Shown: in pieces, positions 1 to 12,200 of the stretch | How the letters are laid out: each line of letters opens with the position of its first letter | How positions within the stretch are numbered: the stretch's first letter is position 1 | NCBI GenBank assembly: GCA_008692225.1 | Contig: VICG01000007.1 | Span: forward strand, 186,001 to 250,000 | Origin: Monilinia fructicola | Lineage: Eukaryota > Ascomycota > Leotiomycetes > Helotiales > Sclerotiniaceae | Direction: 5' to 3' | Length of the DNA: 64,000 nucleotides | Notes under the pieces: model-generated | Told to the model about the DNA's origin: nothing | The model's database searches: none | What the model saw: only the letters and a program-made list of their open reading frames with translations | Translations under genes and position numbers: made by a program

Positions 1-3000
1 GTAATATAAGCTCTGGAATCTTAATTTTCTTTTATTATTTATAGAAAGTGTTTTATTATAAAAATATCCGTTCTTTTAAAAGAAAAATTATTTTATTTTT
101 GGATTTTAGTAATAAATTAATAGATTTTAATTTTAAAATTGCAAAATTATAAAAAATTGTAAGATTAAAAAAAAATAAAGATTAATATTATTTATATACA
201 AATTAAATTAAATAAAAAAAGGATCGCTAAAAAAAAGGAAAAAGAAAAAAAAAAAGCGAAATTGTTGAAAAAAGATTAAAGAATTTTTATAAGATAAAAG
301 CAAAGCTTAAAAGCTTTTGAAAAAAGTAAATAGCTTTCAAATCATATAATAATCTTTAATTATTATAGTATTGCATTTTGAAATATATAATATATAAAAC
401 TTTTTAAAAGAGATTTTATATAATTAATTTCTTAATTTTGTTTAATCCTAAATCAAGTATCTTATAAATTAAATAATAATCTAAAATACTTAAATTTCTA
501 ATAAATAAAATTTTTTAATTAGATTTATTAATAAGCATTTAATTTATTAATAAATATAATATAACAAAACTACCCTTTGAAATACTTTTGCCTTAACTAT
601 ATATTCTATATATTAATATATCTAAGCTTAATAAAGATTCTTTTATTCTCACCAACTATTAAATGGATTGTTTAAGTATTATTACAATATACAGTAATAA
701 GCTTTTTAACTACAAGATTCATTTTTTTTAAAAATTTAAGAAATAATTATAATCTTTTTTGAGAATTGTTCTATTCCAAGGAGCTTTGCTTTAATAATGG
801 AAATAGTTACAGTATCCTATTATATTGCTTTTTTATACAATAAAACTATTAAAGAACAATATTATATACTTTTGGGATAATCTTTGTATTTTAGGATCAT
901 CCGCAAATGATATATTGAAAAATATCAAAAGCTATGGAAATATACTTTATAAAATACTTTATTCCTAAGAATCTTATATTCCACAAATATTAAATACAAT
1001 AATCTATTATATTTATATAATTTTAAAAAAAGGTTAATTAAAGATAATAACTAAAACTAAAAAACTTATAAAAACAATATTTGCTCGAATTGTTATTGTA
1101 GTATACAAGATTAATCTAATCTTCTCTTAATATACTTTTCTAAACGCTATAAAAGCATTCTTCTTATTCTTTTTAAATATTATAATTGAAAAAGAAGTAT
1201 ATACGTTTCCATTAATTAAATTAAACTTTTTAGTAATTTTTTCAATATATATATTATAAACAAATAAAAGTTTATTTTAAAATCAATCTTTAAATATATG
1301 AATATTAAGAAATCATTTTATATCACTTAATTTTTTAGAGTTTATATATTTTTTTAAATTATTTAATGAATTCTTAAGTGTTTTATTTATACTTTTTATA
1401 GTATATAACTCTAAATATCATTTATAAAGTATATAATATAATACTTTTTTAAGGTATTTAATGAATCTTTAAGCATTCTATTGATACTTTTTATAGTATA
1501 AAACTTAAATATCATTTATAAAGAATAATACTATAAATTTATGATTTTTGTTAAAGTATATATAAAGCTTCTTTTTATAAATTTTTAATCTTAAATATAT
1601 AAATATAAATATAAGCTTTTTGAATTATATTATAAATGAATTTCTTAATTTATAAAGCATATAATCCAGGATCACAATCTTTCCAAGGATCTTATATTTA
1701 TCCAATAGTTTAACAATATATTAGTACTTTTATTAAGATTATAAATCACATTAATAAAAATGTTAATTATATTATACTATTTATTTAGTTTCAAGATTAT
1801 ATTTTGCAATTATTATTATAACTATTTAAAAAAAGAACAAAAAATAAAAGTAATAATATAAATAATTTTCGATTATAGTTTTTTTTAAAGATTATTATAT
1901 ACTACTAATCTTAATCTCTATTTATTTATAAATCCCTGTTTATTATTTTTATAATCGAATATTTATTAAAAAAGGATCAGATATATTATTGCTTAATCCA
2001 AATCTACCATTTTTTCTATATATTCCTTTCTTATAGATTATTGATTTCTTTTTTACAATTTTGCTTAAATTCTTTTTCGAAGAAATATCCTTTTTAATTG
2101 ATTCTAATTCTTAAATGATAAAGTAAAAAAATTAAAGCGTTTTAAGCGATAAATTAATTTGATGATTAATTACTTTTCAGCAATTTGAAAAATATTAGGT
2201 TTATTTGAAATTATAGTAGCTATTATATTATAGATTGTTATAAAATCCCTTCTGATTTTTGATCTTTTTATATTAAATTGATTAAGCCAAAATATTAAAT
2301 GAAATTTATTGAATCTTTTAATATTCTTTTGTTCAATTTTTTATATAATTATTATTCCGATATATAATCTTGTATTTTTTATAACTATTATACTATTGAT
2401 TATAATATACATGTTTTACAAATAATTGAAAGAGTATATACTAATAATTGATTTAAATGAATTCGATTTTCTCGTTTGTAAATAATTAATACTCCTATAA
2501 ATTAAATGTTATTTACAGAAACTTAATAGTTAATATTCAAGATTTTTTTGTAAATACAATTATTGATCGATTCAATTGTAAAAATACATTTGTTGGATTG
2601 CAATAAAGTGATTTTTTCTTCGTTTAAAGAGTATTCCTTAATTAAGTATTCTATATTAGAATATTGCGTATAATCTTAAATAGTATTTAAAGTTATTATT
2701 AGCTATTGTGAGTAATGCTTTTGTTAAATTTTTAATATTTTCCAATTAATCTTTCTTTGTATTAAATATAGGATTGAATTAATTTATATAATCGATATTT
2801 ATTAAATTGAAATTATTTATACTAATATTATTCAAGTTTATTATAATATTATTCCCTATATTATTTAATAAAAATAACGTTTGGTTAACTAATAATTCAA
2901 TTAATAAATCAATATTATTAAACTGTTCTTCTAAAACTTTTCCATCTCTTTTAATCTTTTCAATAAGTATATTTGATGGGTTAATATAGGATCGTTATTT

Positions 3001-6000
3001 GAAAGATCTTTTTTACTCCCAAAATCAGAATTTATTTTTGAAAAATAACTTATTAATATTACTTTTCCTTTTGGTGCATATAATAATTGGGATTTTAATT
3101 TTGATATTTATAACTTTTAAATATTTGTTTAATTACCTATAATATTATTCTTTTTTAGGATTAATTTATTAGATTCTATTTTACCTAATATATTTAATAT
3201 AAAAGCAACTTTTTTTAAATATTGCTTTTTAAATAAAAGTAGATTTGTTAATTAATAAGATTATCCTTATATATATAATTTTTATTAAAAGTTATATTTT
3301 GAAATAATAATAATATAATTGAACTATAGAATTCAATATAATAAATATTTGATCTTATAATATATTCTACTAAATATTCTATATAAGCTTAAAAATTAGT
3401 TTTATACCATTTTCTACATATATTAGCTTTTTATCAATCCTTATTTAATTTAGGGTATATTTTATAGCTATATTAAAAGATACCGCTTTAATTAAATTAT
3501 AAATCCTTTGAGATTTGAGTAGCAAAAGTAGGATTATTCTTTTTAATAATAATCTTTGAACCACGTATATTAAAAACTTTATTAGGTGATTTAAAAGATT
3601 AATTTTGTAATAAATTAATATTATATAGATAAATAATTGCAAAAGCAATCTCTATTTACATTTTATTTAATAATCCTAAAAATTAATGTATTTTGATCTG
3701 TTTTATAATAATCTCTTTCTATCTTACATGTTCTATTTCTTTATTAAATTGATAAATATATAATAATAAAAGCTTTTAATTTAATATTTTTAAAGATAAT
3801 CCATCTTTTAAATTCTATTAATTTTAAGATTGTAATAATAAATGTATTATAATTCTATTTAATTACTATTATTGATAATTTATATTTTTTATTAATCTAG
3901 AATAAGAAATTCTTGATTATTAAGGATATTTTTATAAATGATTTATTAATAAATATAAAAAAGTAAAGTGTTTTATTAAACATTTCTTTGATTATTAATA
4001 ATCAACTTAATTTATTATAATCTTATAGAAAATTAAAAAGATTTTATTATATCTTATAAAAAAATTAAAAAAGTTGTTCCCTAAATGCTTTTAATATAAT
4101 TTGCAAAGCATAAATGAAAGAGCATTTTATATACTCTTTCCTAGAAACATTGAATAATTTTTATTTTTCAAATTGATATAATTAAATGCTTTTAATACTT
4201 GTTTTTCAAAATATTCTATACATTTATACTATATTTTTTTTAAATCTTAATCTTTTAGATTAAGAATTCTTTAAATATTTAAATAAGCGATACTATTAAT
4301 TATTTAAGATTGTAGAATATATTATATAACAATTGCTTATTAGAAATAAATAAAAGATTAAAATAGGAAAAATAAGGGTTTATATTTTAAAAACAAAAGA
4401 TTATCTTTTTTAATTAATTAAATAAAAATAATGCTCTTTTTTATAATATTCTATATAAAAAATATTATTATAATTATATATTTATATTTTTAATTTTGTA
4501 AAAATAACCTTTTAAAACAATATTTGTATAAAAACCTAGAAATAAAAGCAATATTTAAAAGAACAAAATCTATTAATCAAAAATCATTATTATTATTTAA
4601 AATATTAATTATAGTATATAATTCTTTGTTAACTATTTAATACAAGGTTATATTAACTTCGATTATATTATTAAAATCAAATAAGATATATTTAAAGTTA
4701 TTAAGTAACGAAATATTATTAATTAAATAAATTAATTTATAACTATCAAAAAGAGTAAAATAAACAAAATAATAAAGATCAATAATTAAAGTAATAAAGT
4801 AAATTCCAAAATTAAATTATTAAAAGATTACGTAAGCAAAAAATATTTTCTTATTCTTTTTTAATTATTTAATAACTACCCTTTCTTTACAAATCTCGGA
4901 ATTAAATATTTGAATTATTAATCGTATACTTTTGATTTAATCTTTTTAATAACTTTTTCGAATAGTTTTTTGTTTAATTAATCAATACATTTGTTTATAA
5001 AAACAAATTCAATATTTTCTTATATTCCTTTAGTTTTTATTTGTAATATAGATAACTCTAATAATTTTTCGATTAGCAAAAGCATTTATATTTAAATCTA
5101 TTTCTTACAAAAGCATTTTAATTAAAATTGCTTTTATTGTTGCTTTTTTAAGTAGTATATACCTTTGTTCTTTAGATTCTATACGTTTTTGCTAAGCTTT
5201 GAATATACTATATTGCTATAATCGTTGAAGCTTAGTATAAATAATTCTATATAAAAAATTCGTTTTAATAATATCAAATTATATTTAAACGTATATAAGC
5301 AAAAACTTTAATCCTACAATATTAAGAAAATCAATAATTACTTCAATTCCTTTAACCTTATTAAAATTATACAACAATTGCTTTTGAATATATATATAAT
5401 TAATTCCTATACCATTTAAAAAAATTACTTTTATTTAATATTACATTTATAAGCGTTTATTTATATACTAATTGAACTTGCATTATTATAATAACGTTAA
5501 TAAAAATAAACCATTTCTTAAAATAAAAAATTATAAACGAAAATAATCCATTATCATTCAATAAATATATAACTTCTATAAAAAGTTAAAAATTAATAAT
5601 AATATTAATCCAATCATATACCTTATAATATAACATCCATTTGATAAAATATATACTCTTAATCGCTCTCCAGAATCGCTCTTTTCAATCGTATTCTTTT
5701 TGTAGATTCTTCATTATTAATATCTTCAGCTTTTGTAATTCCATAAGCTTAATAACCATAAAAATACTTATACTATTAAAAATAAAAATATCAATTACTA
5801 TACTTTAATCTGTACTAATCATCACAATATCATATTCGCTTTTCTCACAATAATATTCTTTCAATCGCTCTCGATTTGCTTAATCCGTTAATTTTTCGAT
5901 CGTAACAAAAGTAGATAAAATAGCGTTTAACCAATTAATCCATTGAATTCTTACAATATAAAAAGCATCAAAATTAATTTCATCCTATATCCCCTTTACA

Positions 6001-6320
6001 TTGTATCGTTTTTTAAAAATATAATATCATTCAGCTTATTCATCTCGATTAATAAACCACAATTTGGTATTAAATAATATAGTAATCTTTAAATAAAAGA
6101 AATAAAGTTCTTTAATAATAATCCGTATAAATATATTAAAAAAAAGCAATAGAAAATTAAATACTATACCAGGCTTATAACTATCACAAAGAACAAATCA
6201 TACAAAAATATACAAAAATCACTAATAAAAGTAAATATAAAATATAAAATATAATATATATAAATAAACTAATAATTTTATTTTTACTACAAAGTAATAA
6301 AAGAAGTATATATAACTAAA
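1..6320. other. AT-rich, RIP-like gene-free block
   Basis: This block is visibly far richer in A+T than the rest of the window, dense in TA steps, and has no ORF above about 67 codons. Stops occur in every frame at short intervals. That pattern is known for ascomycete repeats degraded by repeat-induced point mutation, in which C becomes T on both strands. I see no intact transposon gene here. One minus-strand coding relic (about 5805-6165) is described separately. The block could also be part of a centromeric or subtelomeric AT isochore; nothing in it, such as telomere repeats, decides this. Confidence 0.7.
5805..6165 (-). pseudogene. RIP-degraded coding relic, unknown protein
   Basis: On the minus strand one frame stays readable for roughly 110 codons, ending at a TAA at 5805-5807. 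It is interrupted by only four stops: TAA, TGA, TAG and TAA. Each could be one C-to-T or G-to-A change away from CAA, CGA or TGG, CAG and CAA, which is what RIP produces. The residues between the stops look protein-like, for example DEINFDAFYIVRIQWINWL, with charged and aromatic residues mixed, unlike the surrounding AT-rich noise. I do not recognise the family. Its place inside the AT-rich block suggests a transposon-borne gene, which is inference. Confidence 0.45.
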
Positions 6321-6329
6321 AAAGCAATG

Positions 6330-6457
6330 TATAACCTCCGATCGAAGAGCACGAAATGCTTTACATATCCGAGATCGGCATTGGAGAATCGGAATAGACC
6401 TTCGATCTATTCCCCACCAATGATATGGTAGGATCACATGATCACTTTTGCGTGACA
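6330..6457 (-). mobile_element. Possible LTR end or other non-degraded repeat fragment
   Basis: A 130-bp island of balanced composition interrupts AT-rich DNA. Read on the minus strand it begins TGTCACGC at 6457 and soon contains CATGTGATCC. Many fungal Ty3/gypsy LTRs open with TGTCACG, so this could be the 5' end of a truncated or solo LTR. It also holds a perfect hairpin (6391-6413) and the inverted pair GATCGAAG/CTTCGATC. No matching second LTR, primer-binding site or target duplication was seen. Confidence 0.3.
6391..6413. other. 8-bp perfect hairpin
   Basis: GGAATAGA (6391-6398) pairs exactly with TCTATTCC (6406-6413) across a 7-nt loop. It lies inside the composition island at 6330-6457. 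The role is unknown. Confidence 0.6.
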
Positions 6458-6580
6458 AAGATAAATACGATACTTTAAGGCTTTTATATATTAATATCTA
6501 TCTATTATTCTCTTTATATTTATTACTTCTTATATCGATTTTAATATCTATATTAATATTCTATTAATATTCTATTAATA

Positions 6581-6731
6581 TTCTATAAATATTATAAATA
6601 TTATAAATATTATAAATATTATAAATATTATAAATATTATAAATATTATAAATATTATAAATATTATAAATATTATAAATATTATAAATACTATAAATAC
6701 TATAAATATTATAAATACTATAAATATTATA
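6581..6731. repeat. 9-bp AT minisatellite
   Basis: About sixteen near-perfect tandem copies of a 9-bp unit (ATTATAAAT). A few copies have CTATAAAT instead. There is no coding potential. Confidence 0.9.
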
Positions 6732-7082
6732 ACGATCGATATAAAAGAAGTCGATAACGAAGCCGATACCTTTAGCGTATTAATAGGAACTATATTATTA
6801 GCGTTGTTAATATTATTGATAAAAACGATTAAAATAATATTACCTATAAATAAATAATATTAATTAGTTTAATAAAGATTAGCTTTTACTACGATATACA
6901 TTTCCTATTAAATATTCTATAAATATTTAATAAATATTCTATAGATATTTTATAAGTATTTAATAAATATTTAATAGATATTCTATATATATTCTATAAA
7001 TACGCTATAAATATTCTATAAGTATTTAATAAATATCTATTAAATAATTCTATAGATATTTATATAGATATTCATATATCTA

Positions 7083-7091
7083 TACTCCGTA
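7083..7091. promoter_or_regulatory. TACTCCGTA motif copy
   Basis: This is one of five exact copies of TACTCCGTA/TACGGAGTA in the window, all between genes (also 36246, 44303, 54846 and 62228). The function is not known from this sequence. Confidence 0.35.
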
Positions 7092-7393
7092 TATATATCC
7101 ATACAAGTACTCGGGTATCCATATATACTACACGTACAACACAAGGATACATCCATCCTATCATAACTTTCCTTCCCTGCCCCTTCACTTCCCCATCCTT
7201 TCGCTCCCTTCCAGATCGCTTTCTTATCCTTCTTCTTATTCTTTTTCTGATCCTTCTTCTTATCCTTCTTATCATCCATCCCCATCCTTCACCTACTCCG
7301 TGCAATCCAAATCTCATAAACCAATAAACTCATCCAATTCCATCAATTCCACCAATTCCACCAACTCAATTCGATTCCACTTCAATGACTCCA

Positions 7394-7432
7394 CCCACCA
7401 ACCCACCAACCCACCAACCCACCAACCCACCA
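7394..7432. repeat. 8-bp CCCACCAA tandem repeat
   Basis: About five copies of an 8-bp unit, CCCACCAA, follow a pyrimidine/purine-biased stretch (7140-7290) rich in TTCTTATCC. Both are simple sequence. Confidence 0.85.
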
Positions 7433-7550
7433 ATCAATCAACTGAATTCCAATCATCCAACCGGATTAACATTTCAACTTTTCTTCCTTCCTTTCGCCAC
7501 CCCGCCATCCATCATTTTCTTACACAGTACTGTACAGTACTAGGTAGCTA

Positions 7551-7686
7551 CTAGAGCTATCTAGCCATCTAGTCATCTAGCCATCTAGCTATCTAGTCAT
7601 CTAGTCATCTAGTCATCTAGCCATCTAGCCATCTAGCCATCTAGCCATCTAGCCATCTAGCCATCTAGCCATCTAGCTATCTATCC
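7551..7686. repeat. 8-bp CCATCTAG minisatellite
   Basis: About sixteen tandem copies of CCATCTAG, with TCATCTAG and CTATCTAG variants concentrated at both edges and a homogeneous core. That layout is typical of a slipping array. No gene is present. Confidence 0.9.
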
Positions 7687-8067
7687 TTCCTATTTATCAA
7701 TCAATTAATCAACTCCCTGAGCAATCCATGAATATTTATTTATTCATTTATCTATTATCTCTCTAGTCTAGTCATAATAGGCATAGACGTAGTACCCTCG
7801 GGACCATCTATAATCCTTCCGGAATTCTATTAGAACGATTATTATTCTTCGTAGTCGAGTAGATGTTAGACTTTTTATTTATTTTCTTATAATATTACTT
7901 TTATACAAGTATTTAAAGTATATAAATACTCGAGTATATTCGTATTATTTACTAATTTATTTCAATTAGGTGTTTAGGTATTTGAATATTTAAATTCGAA
8001 TATTTAAATATTCGATATACGATAGATTTATATATTATATATATATTATATAATAATCATATAACTA

Positions 8068-8243
8068 TTATATAAACATTATATAAATATTATACAAATA
8101 TTATATAAATATTATATAAATATTATATAAATATCATATTAAATATCATATAAATATCATGTAAATATCATGTAAATATCATGTAAATATCATATAAATA
8201 TCATGTAAATATCATATAAATATCATATAAATATCATATAAAT
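8068..8243. repeat. 11-bp AT minisatellite
   Basis: Around sixteen copies of an 11-bp unit related to ATAAATATCAT. The left half is degenerate (ATAAATATTAT) and the right half alternates ATATAAATATC and ATGTAAATATC. A second AT-rich array with the same 11-bp period occurs at 53841-54098. Confidence 0.85.
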
Positions 8244-8844
8244 CACTTTCACCCTCTTTTAATCTATCGACTTATTAATCAACCCACCAGCCAATCAATC
8301 CTCTCCTCTCCTCTCTCTTTCCTCCTCTCACAAGCACATAATTATTATCCATCCATCTATACCCAAACCATCTTACCGAATGAGTCAAAAATTCATGGTG
8401 ATTCACCACTCGTGAACTGGGATTGCATCTATTTTATTCGATTCTCTATACATATACTATACATATACATATACTCGAGTACATATATATACATATATAT
8501 CTTCATTCTTTCTTCTTCCTTCTTCTTTCTTCTTTCTTCCATTACGATTGATCCATACCTACTCACCTACCATTTGCCTCCAGCTTACAATCAACCAGCG
8601 GCTGGCATTCCCAATCCATGCGAAGAAGATAGTTTGCGTCTTCTGCGACGTTGGTGGCTTTTGATCTTCCATATCCTCTGCTTGCAATTGGCATCTTGGA
8701 TTGCTTCGTTGGCTCCCCAGGTCGTTGGGGATTGCGGGCTTCCGATTGAATTGATCGTCGGGATTGCCTGCTCGGGTCACATATATTATACTCTTTGCTT
8801 GCATTGCATTGCATTGGAGTAGAGTAGAGTTGTTGCTTTTCTGC
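8244..8844. other. Gene-free spacer upstream of ABC transporter
   Basis: CT-rich tracts (8300-8335 and 8505-8540) are followed by about 300 bp of balanced sequence. Overlapping ORFs of up to 136 codons on both strands share the same bases, show no recognisable domain, and are treated as chance. It may hold distal promoter or 5' leader sequence of the gene starting at 9251. Confidence 0.5.
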
Positions 8845-9172
8845 TCCTTCGAGGTATATCGGGGTCGGCTGTGGTTTTGTCTGGAGGGATTGGTATTCTT
8901 GCTTCACTTTTTGTTCGAGCTTCCAGTGGCTTCACTGGTCTTTCTAGATATATTGGGTTCGATTGTATGATCGGGAGTAATACTCTTGCTTCACTGGCCC
9001 TTTTGCATATAACGAGTTCGATTGTCTCATCGGGAGTAATACTCTTGCTTCACCACCTCTCCTAGAGATATCTAGATTCGACATTCTAATCTGCATTAAT
9101 ACTCTCTCTTCACTACTCCCCCCAGATATATCGCATTTGATTATATCATCAGGATTAATACTCTTCACCTTA
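8845..9172. repeat. Degenerate 59-60 bp tandem repeat in ABC promoter
   Basis: Four imperfect units of 57-60 bp run from about 8938 to 9172. Each contains a TTCGATT-like core, a variant of TCGGGAGTAATACTCTTGC, and then TTCAC. The CTTGCTTCAC anchor falls at 8985 and 9044, with diverged versions near 9104 and 9161. A looser fifth copy lies upstream, with its anchor at 8898. The array ends about 80 bp before the transporter ATG at 9251, so it sits in that gene's promoter or 5' UTR. Confidence 0.75.
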
Positions 9173-9250
9173 CATTCAACCAGAAGATATTTCAGTAGAT
9201 AATGATCTTCAACTTTACAGAACTTTTCTCTCGAAATTAGTTACTTCAAC

Positions 9251-12200
9251 ATGCTCGATTATAATTCGAGTTCACTGGCAGCTGCAATTGGTGGTTTGCT
9301 GGTGGTCATCATCCTCACTTTACCATCCGTCTCTTCTATAGTTTCTCATTTTCGAGAAAAGGAGAAGCAAATTCTTCAGAATTATACGGATAAAGATGGA
9401 ATTGCCACAGAAGAAACAATCGCTGCATTCTCAACCAAACTTCCAAAATCATTCCTCATCATATCTACACTTCTTGGCTTTGGAACTTCCTTGGCTCTTG
9501 CTCTCTTGGATCTTTTGCATCATGATGGATTGAAGCTTGAAGATTGGTTCAATGTGGTACTGTGGGTAAGTTGGATCAAGTTAAGTTCATGAAGGCATGG
9601 TTTTGCTAACTCCACCACAGTCCTTCATCTTGATTCAAGCCAATAGCACGATGTTATGCAGAAATCCGACGAAAGCATATGCCAATGGTGCTCGTGCCGC
9701 AGTCTCCAGTTCCTTGCTTTTCGCCCTTTGTCTCTACGAGGATGGCCTTATGGTGGGGGATGAATCTGTGCAAGGTGACTTTCGTTCAAGTGCAACTTTT
9801 TGGCTTCGAATCTCTCAATTGCTACTAGCACTATTCGCAGCCATCTCAGCCGTCTCATTCCCTCGCCGTCCACATGTTACTCACAATAAACACCCAGTCG
9901 ATGGTATGTTGTCAGTTTCTGCACTTGAAAGATACGCTTTCTCCTGGGTTGGGGACATCTTGGCTTTAGCCTCGAAAAAGAAGCGCTTGGAATTACAAGA
10001 TTTACCTAAAATGGACCATTATACCAGGGCAAAGGATCTTAGTGAAGCATGGGAGGAGAGAAAACATACCAAAGCTCTCTGGATCGAGATCTTCTTGGCT
10101 CACAAATCACCTTTCATCATTCAGTGGATCCTTACCCTCTTTCAAGCTTTTGGAAATTTCGCACCACAATTCGTGACCTTTCAAATTTTGAAGATGTTGG
10201 AGAATCGCAAACCTGGAGATGACGTACCTTTTGCGGCCTGGATTTGGGTGGCTACATTGTTCTTGGTCACCCTTGCTGCAGCTTGGATCGAGTCCTGGAT
10301 GTTCTGGATTTCTTGGTCTGAACTTGCAATTCCGATTAGATCACAATTATCTGCTCAGATTTTCCAGAAGGCCATGAGACGTAAGGATGTGAAAGGAGCT
10401 GCGAGAACGGGGAAGAAATCTACGTCGACTACGTCTGATGCAGCGCAAGAATCAATAGCTCAAGACAAACCAGAAGATGACGAAGAAGAAGATGGCGATC
10501 CCAAAGGAAAGCAATCTACCGTCAATTTGATTGGTGTAGATGCAAAAAGATTATCCGACTTTTGCTCCTTCAATAATTACTTTCCTGGTGCACTCTTCAA
10601 GCTCATCGTTTCGTTTACTTTCTTGATCAGTATTATTGGATGGAAGAGTCTGCTTGCCGGAATGTTGGCAATGTCTCTGACTATCCCTCTCAATATTTAC
10701 TTCAGCAAACGCTATTCGGCAGCTCAAGATAGATTGATGAAGATTAGAGATGTCAAGATGGCAGTTGTGACCGAGGCACTTCAAGGTATTCGGCAGATTA
10801 AGTTTTCGGCCTTGGAAAAGAATTGGGGTAACAAAATTGGATTGGTCCGAACGAAGGAGTTGGACGAACAATGGAGTGTCTATCTGAACGATACCATGTT
10901 ACTTTTTTGTTGGATCACAAGCCCTATCGCCCTTGCCGCGGTAGCTTTGGCTGTATATGCGTACCTCCATGGAGTTCTTCTGCCATCCGTCGCTTTCACT
11001 GCTATTGGCGTCTTTGTCAATCTTGAGGTTACCCTCAGTGTCATTCCGGAACTTACTACCGACTTGATTGATGCCTATATTTCTGTCAAGCGTATCGAGA
11101 GATACTTGGGTGGAGCTGAAATATCCGAGAGTACCAGGGATGCTCCCAATGTTTCATTTGAGAAAGCTTCAATTGCATGGCCATGTGCGGAGGGTGAAGA
11201 TGAGATGGATGGAAATGAACGATACGTTCTGAGGAATGTCGATGTCTCATTTCCCCAAGGAGAATTGAGTGTCATCAGCGGTAAGACTGGTACGGGTAAG
11301 AGTTTAATGCTAGCTTCGATTCTTGGTGAGGTTGATATTCTTGCCGGTGAAGTTCATGTTCCTCGAGGACCAAAAGCTGCAGATCGACATGATCATCTTG
11401 CTCACAAGGATAACTGGATCATTCCATCGTCCATTGCCTTTGTTGCCCAAATCCCCTGGATTGAAAATGCTAGTATCAAGGACAATATTCTTTTTGGCTT
11501 GCCATTTGATGAGGATCGTTACACGAAGGTTATCGAATACTGCGCTCTTCGTAAAGATTTGGAAATGCTTGGAGATGGCGAAAACACTGAAATTGGCGCA
11601 AATGGTATCAACTTGAGTGGTGGACAAAGATGGAGAGTTACCTTTGCTCGAGCACTTTATTCTCGTGCGGGGATATTGGTTCTCGACGATATTTTCAGCG
11701 CTGTCGATGCTCATGTGGGTCGATTCATATACGAAAAAGGTCTTACCGGTGAACTTGGTGTGGGACGTACTCGAATCTTGGTTACTCATCATGTTGCCCT
11801 TTGCAAAGCCAAGGCTAAATACATCGTTGAACTAGGCGATGGAACGGTAGCAAGTGCAGGTTTTCTCTCAGATTTGGAAGAGGCAGGCGCACTTGAAAGT
11901 ATCATCAGTCACGAAGAAACGCCGGAACAAATTGCTGAAGACGAATCTCCTATTCTGGCATCGGAATCATCTACGGTTATCAACACATCCGAATCTTCCG
12001 ATGATGAAAACACCGATGGAAATACGTTAGCTAAGATTGTATCGCGAAAGGATGACCCGAAGAAGTTTGTTCAAGAAGAGACAAGAGAGCGTGGTAGTGT
12101 TAAAGGAAAAGTCTACGGTCATTATCTCAATGCTTCTGGTGGATGGTCATTCTGGATCCTTGTCTTGGTCGCTTTTCTTGGACAACAATTCTTGGTCACT

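Noticed and set aside
7040..7317. Minus-strand Lys/Arg-rich ORFs (DKKDKKKDQKK-type)
   Set aside because: Product of a TTCTTATCC-type simple repeat. Two overlapping frames are open and there is no domain.
8412..8907. ORFs of 114-136 codons on both strands
   Set aside because: They overlap each other, the plus one is made partly of CT and TATACA repeats, and no family features are seen.
11310..11792. 160-codon antisense ORF inside the ABC transporter
   Set aside because: Shadow of the NBD1 coding sequence; no independent evidence.
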